Positions 51,293 to 58,723 of a DNA stretch of 64,000 nt are shown one piece after another. Numbering within the stretch: the stretch's first letter is position 1; each line of letters starts with the position of its first letter. The notes under the pieces were generated by a model. The model worked only from the letters and a program-made list of their open reading frames with translations, ran no database searches and was not told the DNA's origin. The stretch comes from Crocosphaera sp. UHCC 0190 (lineage in GTDB: Bacteria; Cyanobacteriota; Cyanobacteriia; Cyanobacteriales; Microcystaceae): NCBI RefSeq assembly GCF_034932065.1, contig NZ_JAYGHP010000016.1, forward strand, positions 1-64,000. The letters are read 5' to 3'. The position numbers were made by a program, and so were the translations under genes.

Positions 51293-52157
51293 ACATAATC
51301 CGATTGAGCAATTTTTCAGGCTCACTCCCAACGTCAGAGACAAATTACTCGAATGTAAGCTAACGGCTGCGGAATGGCGGATGTGGTGTTATCTCGTTAG
51401 CCTTGACCCGTTTGGTGATCGCGGTGCTAAATTCTCTCCGGCTGAGTTAATGCTCAAATGCGGAATTAAAAAGACAGCCTACTTTAAAGCTAAAGCAAAA
51501 TTCCAACAACTCGGACTCTTTGATTTTAAGGATGGAGTCACCAAGGTGATCAACCTCCAAGGTCAATTCTCACACTCCGCAAACCCAGACTATTCTCAAC
51601 AAGATAAACTTATTGATTCCGCAAACGCGGAGTCTCAGTCCGCAAACGCGGAGTCCCAGTCCGCAAACGCGGAGTCCCAGTCCGCAAACGCGGAGTCCCA
51701 GTCCGCAAACGCGGAGTCCCAGTCCGCAAACGCGGAGTCCCAGTCCGCAAACGCGGAGTTTAAACCGCCAAAACCCGCATCAGACAAGGATTCTGGAACG
51801 CCTCAGACTATTCAGACTTATTCAGACTTTATAAAGACTCTCTCAGAAGGCGAAAGGGAGAGGTTTTTTAATTTTGTGAGAAAGCAGATCAAGAATTTTC
51901 CCAAGCCAATCAATGATTTACAGGCTTGGTTAGCGACACCCAATAAGGCCGGAGAAAACCGATGGGAGGTTTATTACCAAAACTTTTTAAAGGAACAAAT
52001 GCCGAAAAAGCAACACCGGCCTTTGCGAGAGCAGATTGAAGAACGTCGCCGCAAGATAACTGAACAACGTCGTCAAAAAATGATTGAAGAAGGTGAACAA
52101 AACACATCAGATACCATCACCGACAACAAAGATTTGAACGGAGGGCAAACACAATGA
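51285..52157 (+). CDS. Winged-helix replication initiator-like protein with internal repeats
   Basis: 290 aa from ATG 51285 with AGGAGG 8 bp upstream. Residues ~5-85 are a winged helix (EQFFRLTPNVRDKLLECKLTAAEWRMWCYLVSLDPFGDRGAKFSPAELMLKCGIKKTAYFKAKAKF) like DnaD or plasmid Rep proteins. Then come seven SANAESQ repeats encoded by 21-bp direct repeats, and a basic C-terminal helix. The stop overlaps the dnaB start (ATGA). The layout resembles lambda O and P, where the origin lies inside O; the initiator role is inferred. Confidence 0.68.
   Translation: MAKHNPIEQFFRLTPNVRDKLLECKLTAAEWRMWCYLVSLDPFGDRGAKFSPAELMLKCGIKKTAYFKAKAKFQQLGLFDFKDGVTKVINLQGQFSHSANPDYSQQDKLIDSANAESQSANAESQSANAESQSANAESQSANAESQSANAESQSANAEFKPPKPASDKDSGTPQTIQTYSDFIKTLSEGERERFFNFVRKQIKNFPKPINDLQAWLATPNKAGENRWEVYYQNFLKEQMPKKQHRPLREQIEERRRKITEQRRQKMIEEGEQNTSDTITDNKDLNGGQTQ
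51618..51758 (+). repeat. Seven 21-bp iteron-like repeats inside the initiator gene
   Basis: Six exact-length 21-mers and a seventh partial, each containing the inverted repeat TCCGC-AAAC-GCGGA. The first starts at 51618. The spacing of 21 bp is two helical turns, as in plasmid iterons. Just after, 51803-51840 holds an AT-rich direct repeat (TATTCAGACT), a candidate unwinding element. Together they look like an origin embedded in coding sequence. Confidence 0.7.
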
Positions 52158-53506
52158 CGAGTTTACCGCCTCAAAACATTGAAGCTGAAGAATCCATTCT
52201 TGGTGGGATTTTAGTCGATCCTGAAGCGATGGGACGGATAGTAGATTTAATCACGGCAGAAGCGTTTTATGTCAAGGGCCATCAAGAGATTTATCAAGCT
52301 GCTTTAAAACTTCATCGCTCCTCACAACCAACGGATGTGATGACGGTTAAAAGTACCCTGGAGGATCATCATTTATTGGAACAAGTCGGGGGAATTGAGA
52401 AGTTAATGCAATTGGTTGACCGCACGGTTTCGGCCGTAAATATTGATCGCTATGCGTTGTTAGTGATGGAGAAATATTTACGCCGTCAATTAATTGCTGC
52501 GGGCCACAACATTGTAGAACTGGGTTTTGAGACAACCCAAGAACTTGATGACATATTTTACCAATCAGAAAAACGGTTATTTGAGGTATCGCAGCAACGC
52601 AGCCGTGGGAAAACCCAACCCAACTGTGAGGTGGCGATTGAGGCTTACCAAACCCTGGAAACCGATAGCCCCATTTATCCCACCGGACTCAACAATTTAG
52701 ATAATCTGATCGTGGGTTGGGAAGCGGGAACCCTCACCCTCCTAGCTGGCCGGCCTTCAATGGGAAAGTCCTTTTGCGCTATGTACTTAGCGGTAGCAAT
52801 GATGGTGCAATACAACCGCTCTGTGGTCTTTTTCTCCCTGGAAATGACCAAAAAACAGCTTGAATACCGACTTTGGAGCTTATTAAGTGTTTTACCCTAC
52901 TACAGTCAATGCAATATCATTCCCATCAGTAACGACCGCTTCCGAAGACACCGTGCGGGCTTAGAACGATTAGAAACCGAAGAAATCGCCACTATTGCCC
53001 AAATCATGGGACTAGCCGCCGAAATGCCCCTGTATCTCAACGATGACCGCAGCCTCACTGTCTCAGTTATGGCCTCAGAATGCCGTCGCCTCATTAGTGA
53101 AAAGAAACCCATTGGATTAATCATTGTCGATTACCTTCAGATGATGGCCGCCGACAGCGAATTGGGCAACCGTAGCTATGAACTGGGGGATGTGGCACGG
53201 GAGTTGTACAAATTAGCCGGAGATTTACAGGTTCCTGTGTTGGCCTTGAGTCAAATTTCGCGGGCAGTAGAAAGTCGTAATGATAAACGCCCCATGATGT
53301 CGGACTTGTCCCAATCAGGAATTTTAGAAATGGTGGCCGATAACATCATTTTGGCCTATCGAGATGACTACTACAACCCTGATACCCCAGACCCAGAAGT
53401 TTTGGAGTTAATCGTCGCTAAAGCCAGACACGGAACCACCGGAACCGCCAAGGTTCTTTTTGACCGAGCTTATGGGCTGATAAAAGTGGGAGAAGAACAA
53501 TGGTAA
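52154..53506 (+). CDS. dnaB: Replicative DNA helicase DnaB
   Basis: 450 aa. N-terminal domain PPQNIEAEESILGGILVDPEAM, linker, then RecA-like domain with Walker A LLAGRPSMGKSFCAMY (near residue 205), FFSLEMTKKQLEYRLWS, IIVDYLQMM and LALSQISRAVESR with an arginine-finger region. Complete DnaB family order. It overlaps the initiator gene by 4 bp and the next gene by 7 bp, so it is translated as a replication operon. It is probably element-specific, as the host would have another copy elsewhere. Confidence 0.93.
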   Translation: MTSLPPQNIEAEESILGGILVDPEAMGRIVDLITAEAFYVKGHQEIYQAALKLHRSSQPTDVMTVKSTLEDHHLLEQVGGIEKLMQLVDRTVSAVNIDRYALLVMEKYLRRQLIAAGHNIVELGFETTQELDDIFYQSEKRLFEVSQQRSRGKTQPNCEVAIEAYQTLETDSPIYPTGLNNLDNLIVGWEAGTLTLLAGRPSMGKSFCAMYLAVAMMVQYNRSVVFFSLEMTKKQLEYRLWSLLSVLPYYSQCNIIPISNDRFRRHRAGLERLETEEIATIAQIMGLAAEMPLYLNDDRSLTVSVMASECRRLISEKKPIGLIIVDYLQMMAADSELGNRSYELGDVARELYKLAGDLQVPVLALSQISRAVESRNDKRPMMSDLSQSGILEMVADNIILAYRDDYYNPDTPDPEVLELIVAKARHGTTGTAKVLFDRAYGLIKVGEEQW

Positions 53507-55146
53507 CAGATCTAATTACTGACCCTTGGCATCATTCCCAGTCTTGGACAGCTTACGGCCATCAATGGCAGTTTACCTATTTTAAGTTAACCGCTAATTA
53601 CACCATTGCCAATGGCGATCGCTCCCTTACCCTAAAAATCCCCATCACCGAAACCCATCATCATCCTAGTCCCCAAGCTTGGTTAGACCATTGGGCCAAA
53701 ACTAAAGGGAAACGGCAGTTACAGCAGTTTACACAGGAATTAAAACAACCTAGCTTATTAGACCTTAAACCTGAAAGCTTAAACTCCCCGCCCGTACCAA
53801 CGAAAACCCCCAAAGGCATTAGTTTTGGTAAAACCATTAACCAACTCTATAACGGGAAATGCTGCACCCGAAGAATTTGGAGTGAGCGCACGGCGAAAAC
53901 CTTCATTAACTATTTTGAGAATGAGGTAAAAGTTCCGGCCTACGATAAAGACCTCAGATATGGGGGCGAAATAATTGGCTGGTTAACCCTAACCCAAAAG
54001 CCCTATCAAGATGAGTTGATAAATATGACCCAAGCTGACCTAAAAGCAGAAGGGTTCCCAGATTACACTTTTGACCAATTTATTAACGAGTTCTTTGACG
54101 GCAAAAATCAAACCGTTTGGGTAATCTGCTTTGAATTTACCCCAAATGAAGATCAAGAAAATTCTGTCACTGTTGAAGTGGTAGAAAACCCTGAAACTCA
54201 ACTTACTGAAAACCAATCTCTCACTGAAACAGAAGAACTTACTGATGATGAAGCACGCGATCTACTATATCTTGAAAGAAAAGTAGAACGGGCGTTTTAT
54301 GAAGCGGGTAAGGCACTCAAGGAAATCTGTGATCGCCGTCTGTATCGCAATACCCATCAGACCTTTGAGCAGTATTGTTCTGATCGGTTTGCCTTTAAAC
54401 GCCGTCATCCTTATCAGTTAATGAATGCCGCCGAAGTCTTTGATAATCTTTTAAACAGTAATCTTTCGTCAATGTGCGCCAATGGCGCACAAATGGAAAT
54501 GAGAACTAATGGCGCACAAACTGAAACTCAAACCAATATGTCAACCATTGGCGCACAAAGTGAGACGGATGAGATGACAACCATTGGCGCACAAATTGAA
54601 ACTGACGAAATGTGTACCATTGGCGCACAAATTTTACCCACCAGTGAAAGACAAGTCAGACCCTTAACCAACCTCGAACCTGACCAACAGCGTGAAGCTT
54701 GGGCTACAGCCGTCGCCGCAGCAGGGGGAAAAGTTCCAAGCGGGAACCTGGTTAAAAGCATTGTAGACCAAATTCGAGAGCGTACCAAAGTGCCTAACCC
54801 TTGGCGTGTTGGTGAAGTAGCTACCATCATAGTCAAAGAAAACCCTGATCTAAGAGGTAAAGGCGGTTGTTGGGCTGTTATTACCGCAGTTCATCAGTTC
54901 TCTTGTACTGTGCGGTTATGGGACGGGGAATATCAAGTTAAACCTGAGAATCTTAAGGAGTTACCTTATTCTAATGAGCAGCAGGAGGAGGTGCGGAAAT
55001 TGTGCGATCGCTTGACTAAAATCTATGACCCCCAAATGGAAGAAACTGCTAAAGCCATTCTGTCTAGTTTAGGGAAAATTGATCGACCTTGGTTGACGGA
55101 GTTTGAGGAGAGGTTGTTAAAGTTTCTTGAAACTGATAACTTTTAA
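53500..55146 (+). CDS. ASCH-domain plasmid protein with repeats
   Basis: 548 aa. Residues ~105-215 look like an ASCH domain (GKTINQLYNGKCCTRRIWSE, GGEIIGWLTLTQKPYQDELINMTQADLKAEGFPDY, TVWVICFEF), a beta-barrel that can bind RNA. A helical DNA-binding-like block follows (LLYLERKVERAFYEAGKALKEICDRRLY). Next is a region of five N/IGAQ-E repeats, then PSGNLVKSIVDQIRE and a KOW-like C-terminus. Overlaps dnaB by 7 bp, hence part of the replication module. The role is unknown. Confidence 0.6.
   Translation: MVTDLITDPWHHSQSWTAYGHQWQFTYFKLTANYTIANGDRSLTLKIPITETHHHPSPQAWLDHWAKTKGKRQLQQFTQELKQPSLLDLKPESLNSPPVPTKTPKGISFGKTINQLYNGKCCTRRIWSERTAKTFINYFENEVKVPAYDKDLRYGGEIIGWLTLTQKPYQDELINMTQADLKAEGFPDYTFDQFINEFFDGKNQTVWVICFEFTPNEDQENSVTVEVVENPETQLTENQSLTETEELTDDEARDLLYLERKVERAFYEAGKALKEICDRRLYRNTHQTFEQYCSDRFAFKRRHPYQLMNAAEVFDNLLNSNLSSMCANGAQMEMRTNGAQTETQTNMSTIGAQSETDEMTTIGAQIETDEMCTIGAQILPTSERQVRPLTNLEPDQQREAWATAVAAAGGKVPSGNLVKSIVDQIRERTKVPNPWRVGEVATIIVKENPDLRGKGGCWAVITAVHQFSCTVRLWDGEYQVKPENLKELPYSNEQQEEVRKLCDRLTKIYDPQMEETAKAILSSLGKIDRPWLTEFEERLLKFLETDNF
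54473..54630 (+). repeat. Repeats TGGCGCACAA inside the ASCH gene
   Basis: TGGCGCACAA starts at 54483, 54510, 54549, 54585 and 54621, spaced 27, 39, 36 and 36 bp, all multiples of three. The first is preceded by its inverted form TGTGCGCCA (54473-54481), making a long palindrome. The sites encode GAQ. They could be a protein-binding array such as a centromere site, or merely coding repeats. Confidence 0.62.
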
Positions 55147-55263
55147 CTGTTGACTGTTCCTGTTTAAAATAGCTAATTAAGACAACTAAATTATAATAAT
55201 TAAGCCGTTGAGATTGTCTTGAAAATGTTGTAAAATAGGAGATAATTTAATTGTTTTTGCTCT

Positions 55264-55572
55264 ATGAAAAATAAAGATAGATATCCTGATAACTGGAATG
55301 AAATCGCTTTAAGGGTAAAGATAAAAGCTAATTGGACTTGTGCCAAATGTCAGCTTGAATGTATCCCGAATGGGGCGGATTTTCGCACTGAAATTATGGG
55401 ACGAAGTTTAAGAGCGCAATTAACCTTAACCGTCCATCATTCTGACTATGACCCATCAAATAATCATCCTTCTAACCTAATACCTTTGTGCAGTGCTTGT
55501 CATCTTTATATGCACAGAGGCAGAAGGAAAAATATCAGCCCAGGTCAGTTAAAATTAGATTTAGGAGTTTAA
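55264..55572 (+). CDS. HNH endonuclease-like protein, copy 1
   Basis: 102 aa. WTCAKCQLECIPNG (CxxC), LTVHHSDYDPSNNHPSNLIPLCSACHLYMHRGRR with HH-D...N...CxxCH-x-x-H. This is the compact HNH fold of mobile DNA. A related copy lies at 61606-61896 with the same GQL tail. Confidence 0.8.
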   Translation: MKNKDRYPDNWNEIALRVKIKANWTCAKCQLECIPNGADFRTEIMGRSLRAQLTLTVHHSDYDPSNNHPSNLIPLCSACHLYMHRGRRKNISPGQLKLDLGV

Positions 55573-55577
55573 CTTAA

Positions 55578-55865
55578 GTGATTCACGGATACCCTAATCA
55601 CACCCTGGTTTATTGGAAAAATGAACAAAGCGGACAATTAGAGATCGCTGTTCTTAAATTCTTTCAAAAGCCCCAAAACTTTAATCATCTTCATGCTGAT
55701 TTACTTCGAGACTATTTAAAACATTGGACAAGTTTTAGAGGACATTATTTTCCTAAAGAAGAAGATAGACAAAACTTGTTAAAGCAACTAGATAAAGCTC
55801 AATCAATTAAAGACTTTAGCCAAATTATTGAGCAATTATTAAAGGTTGGAATTGACCCATTTTAA
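55578..55865 (+). CDS. Hypothetical protein, 95 aa
   Basis: GTG start 5 bp after the HNH stop, so co-expressed. Contains LVYWKNEQSGQLEIAVLKFF and YLKHWTSFRGHYFPKEEDRQNLLKQL. No recognised domain. Confidence 0.55.
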   Translation: MIHGYPNHTLVYWKNEQSGQLEIAVLKFFQKPQNFNHLHADLLRDYLKHWTSFRGHYFPKEEDRQNLLKQLDKAQSIKDFSQIIEQLLKVGIDPF

Positions 55866-55874
55866 AGGAAATTT

Positions 55875-56072
55875 ATGAAAAAATCTGACATCCGAATCAA
55901 ACGCGATACTTACGACGAACTAATCAAACATCTTGAAGTACACGCCCCCACCGATGAATGGGCAAGAACCTTACTTGAACGACTACAAACCGAAGCTAAA
56001 CCAACCTATATACTTGATAGCGGGGCTTATTTATTAGATAGTAAGAATGAATCTGAATATCGGGTTAATTAG
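55875..56072 (+). CDS. Hypothetical protein, 65 aa
   Basis: AAAGGAAA before ATG. MKKSDIRIKRDTYDELIKHLEVHAPTDEWARTLLERL is a helical pattern. It resembles small antitoxin- or RHH-like proteins but lacks a definite motif. Confidence 0.5.
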   Translation: MKKSDIRIKRDTYDELIKHLEVHAPTDEWARTLLERLQTEAKPTYILDSGAYLLDSKNESEYRVN

Positions 56073-56107
56073 TCTTTTTCTCCTGTACTTTTTTATATAA
56101 CACTTCA

Positions 56108-56419
56108 ATGTTTAAGTTTTCTAAAATCTTTTTGTTTTTTCTTTTACTAACAAACTTCAGTATTTTTTCTCCCCAAATTAAAGCTGAAGAAGTTTGCCAG
56201 GTGACAGATCCGACAGGGACACCTCTTAATGTTCGTGACGCTCCTAATGGACGTATCATTAATGCACTCAAAAATGGGAGAGAAGTTTATATTCAAGAGA
56301 TTGACTATGACCAAAAAGGCCGTCCTTGGGCATTAGTAGGGGGATATTACCAAGGAAAGTATAAAGTATGGGGTTGGGTTATTCGGGAATTTATTAGCTG
56401 TTATGAGCGTTCTAGATAA
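56108..56419 (+). CDS. Secreted SH3-like protein
   Basis: 103 aa. Signal peptide (IFLFFLLLTNFSIFSPQIKA), then CQVTDPTGTPLNVRDAPNGRIINALKNGREVYIQEID and WGWVIREFISCYE. LNVRDAPNG and WVI are the bacterial SH3 signature. Probably a cell-wall or envelope protein. Confidence 0.82.
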   Translation: MFKFSKIFLFFLLLTNFSIFSPQIKAEEVCQVTDPTGTPLNVRDAPNGRIINALKNGREVYIQEIDYDQKGRPWALVGGYYQGKYKVWGWVIREFISCYERSR

Positions 56420-56430
56420 AAGTTCGGGAT

Positions 56431-56859
56431 TTAAGGCGTAGCATATCCGGCAAATTTATCTCCGTAGGAAGTAACAGCATTACAAGTGATTTCCTGGGAG
56501 GTGATTTGACAAAGACCCGTTGCTGGAAGGGATAAGGTTAGACCCTCTGCCGTATACATAGAAACGCCAACAACCGAGCTTAGATTATTTTTGGGAACCA
56601 CAAAAGCAACGGCAACTAAGGGGGATAATTCTGGTTGGGAATAATCATAAACAGCAAAGTGATAATTAACAGAAGAATTACCAGATGTAACCCCTAATCC
56701 ATTACAAGGATGCCGAACTCCGTCATCGAAAATCACATAACAAGTCCGAGTCGGATAAACATCACCCTCTTGGGGCGTAATCGTCATTTGCGCTTGAGAT
56801 GGATGACTAAATCCCAGGATAGCTATCGTTAAAAGAGCAATTGTTGACTGAGTATTCAT
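56431..56859 (-). CDS. Secreted hypothetical protein
   Basis: 142 aa. Signal peptide (IALLTIAILGFSHPSQA) and a mature part with four Cys (CYVIFDDGVRHPCNGLG and LCQITSQEITCNAV). The beta-rich pattern is similar to other exported cyanobacterial proteins. Function unknown. Confidence 0.62.
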   Translation of the reverse strand: MNTQSTIALLTIAILGFSHPSQAQMTITPQEGDVYPTRTCYVIFDDGVRHPCNGLGVTSGNSSVNYHFAVYDYSQPELSPLVAVAFVVPKNNLSSVVGVSMYTAEGLTLSLPATGLCQITSQEITCNAVTSYGDKFAGYATP

Positions 56860-56917
56860 GATGTTTTCCTTGCTGATTTCTCAATAAAATCAACTAGCTC
56901 AGGAAAGAGAAACAATT

Positions 56918-57619
56918 TCAACGAATGACAAAATTTGTCGGATTACCTACCTCACTATTTCCGACTTTTTCTTGAAGAAAGTCAGCAAATTCTTGGGCAT
57001 TGCTTCTATTGGTAAAAGATGCTACTTGAATGGATAAGTGACCATCCTCTCGTCTTGTTTTAAAAGCATCTCGACAGAAATTATTGTTGATATAACCTAG
57101 TGTTTCAGGGGAATAATCAACAAAAACGGGATATAATTCATGTCTTCCTAATGTAGAAGGGGCCGGATCTCCACAAGCTGCTTTGGGATATTCGTTAACG
57201 GCTGCCCTAATTGTTGGCTCAGGTTGACGTGAAATATGAGAACAAACAAAATCATAGTAATTTTCACCGATTGTTCCAGGGGCAAATTCCCACCTTCCTC
57301 CTGTATTAGAATCGATAATATTATGGGCGCGAAGACTTCCATCAAAGTTATATTCAATGGATTCTATTACTCCTATTTGTCTCTGATCACAATCAATTAG
57401 CCACTTGGCTAACAACTCAGTTTTTCCATAACTATTGACTGCCATGCCCCAAAAAGTTCGGGCATTCCCTGTTCCTTTTAAACTGTCAAAATCAATATAG
57501 TAGGAATGATTATCTTGTGAATCACCAAGATGTACCCATTGAGCCGCTAAAACGGGATTGAAAATACCAAGCGTAAGAACGGCTAAGCTAATGCCTAATC
57601 CTTTAAGAAGTCTGTTCAT
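56918..57619 (-). CDS. Secreted protein with adhesin-E-like and SPOR-like parts
   Basis: 233 aa from ATG 57619 (GGAGGGAGAG before it). Signal peptide, then WVHLGDSQDNHSYYIDFDSLKGTGNARTFWGMAVNS, a surface-adhesin-E-like domain. The C-terminus reads HLSIQVASFTNRSNAQEFADFLQEK, close to SPOR. The role is inferred from the family only. Confidence 0.62.
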   Translation of the reverse strand: MNRLLKGLGISLAVLTLGIFNPVLAAQWVHLGDSQDNHSYYIDFDSLKGTGNARTFWGMAVNSYGKTELLAKWLIDCDQRQIGVIESIEYNFDGSLRAHNIIDSNTGGRWEFAPGTIGENYYDFVCSHISRQPEPTIRAAVNEYPKAACGDPAPSTLGRHELYPVFVDYSPETLGYINNNFCRDAFKTRREDGHLSIQVASFTNRSNAQEFADFLQEKVGNSEVGNPTNFVIR

Positions 57620-57826
57620 CTCTCTCCCTCCTATCTGAAGAAGTAGACCCCTCACCTCACCTTTTAATCAATAACAATTTATTCATCTTTGAGTGATAAT
57701 AACTCAATTAAAATTGTTCTTCTTTACTTGCCTATCTCTAACATAACTGGCGATTCAAAAGATGGCTAGATTAAAACCGAAAAATGCAATAAAATGACAT
57801 AAAATCGAGGGAGATTCAAGGTCAAT

Positions 57827-57850
57827 AAAAAACCCCGTCCGAAGACAGGG
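57827..57850 (-). terminator. Intrinsic terminator
   Basis: Minus strand: CCCTGTC-TTCG-GACGGGG (one mismatch) followed by TTTTTT. It lies about 60 bp after the stop of the small membrane protein at 57909. Confidence 0.75.
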
Positions 57851-57908
57851 AATTAACAAGAGAATGAGGTTGAAAACTTTAAAAACTAATTTTGATTGAA
57901 CTATTGAA

Positions 57909-58106
57909 TTAACGTCCTAATTGTTGACCATAAGCGACCATTCCAGCACTAACAACTTGTCCATAAGTATCGAGGCGGTTTTGTTGTCCAGCACGGGTGG
58001 GAGCGAGAAATGTATCGGTTAAGCCCATTGAGGCGAACATGATAGTAGCAGCGAGAATAATATAGTTACGGACGATGACGGTGTTGGTGGTGGTGGTGGT
58101 AGACAT
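57909..58106 (-). CDS. Small membrane protein, 65 aa
   Basis: Start ATG 58106 (MSTTTTTNTVIVRNYIILAA), with GAGG upstream. One transmembrane helix (IILAATIMFASMGLTDTFL) and a short polar tail. It is divergent from psb34 and, like it, lies in a region with typical light-regulated spacing. No assigned function. Confidence 0.6.
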   Translation of the reverse strand: MSTTTTTNTVIVRNYIILAATIMFASMGLTDTFLAPTRAGQQNRLDTYGQVVSAGMVAYGQQLGR

Positions 58107-58373
58107 TTGTTTGACCTCGTTTCCTCTTGTTACCTTCAATATATGAGGTGAATAGGGGTGATGTCAGTCCCAAAACTTATGTATATTCAGGGTTTTCCTC
58201 CTTTCCCTTTTCTCTGAGAAGTGGAATTAAGTAGAAATCTTTCTCTAACCCCTGTCTAAGATAAGCTCTCCCTATGGATACTATCAGAATAAAATTGTCA
58301 AGCACTCTTTACAGATTGTTACATTTGTTGTTACACTTATTTACATAAGGACAAAAAACAGAGGCAACAAGCA

Positions 58374-58547
58374 ATGTACACCACCACTCAACTCGATAAC
58401 GGCATCCTCAACAACTACGCTGCTGAACCCAAGCCTTATTACGCCCAATATCCTGCGCCCTTTCAACAACGTCGTTACTTAGTTCAAGGGGCCATGGCTG
58501 CATTATTCGTTACCAGCTTAATCATTGTTTCTGCTGTTATTAGTTAA
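58374..58547 (+). CDS. psb34: Psb34-like (Ssl1498-family) photosystem II assembly protein
   Basis: 57 aa: MYTTTQLDNGILNNYAAEPK, a YYAQYPAPFQQRRY motif and a single C-terminal transmembrane helix (LVQGAMAALFVTSLIIVSAVIS). The opening is that of Ssl1498, renamed Psb34, which binds CP47-containing PSII assembly intermediates where high-light-inducible proteins also bind. GAGG at 58361-58364 lies before the ATG. A hairpin terminator follows. Found near plasmid-like genes, so either the region is chromosomal or the gene was captured. Confidence 0.78.
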   Translation: MYTTTQLDNGILNNYAAEPKPYYAQYPAPFQQRRYLVQGAMAALFVTSLIIVSAVIS

Positions 58548-58565
58548 TAATTCTATTAAGATAAA

Positions 58566-58597
58566 AACCGCCAGCCACCCGTATAAAGGCTGGTTTA
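58566..58597 (+). terminator. Hairpin terminator after psb34
   Basis: ACCGCCAGCC ... GGCTGGTTTATAA with a CCAGCC/GGCTGG stem, 20 bp after the psb34 stop. The T-run is short, so confidence is moderate. Confidence 0.6.
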
Positions 58598-58723
58598 TAA
58601 TAAACTACCCCAGGGATGACTATTCTTGGGGTTAATTTTTGATGAATGAGTTATCAATAAAATGTCGATTAGTAAACAAGAATTAATTCGTCATTTCTAT
58701 TTTTATGTTCACGCATCATTTAT

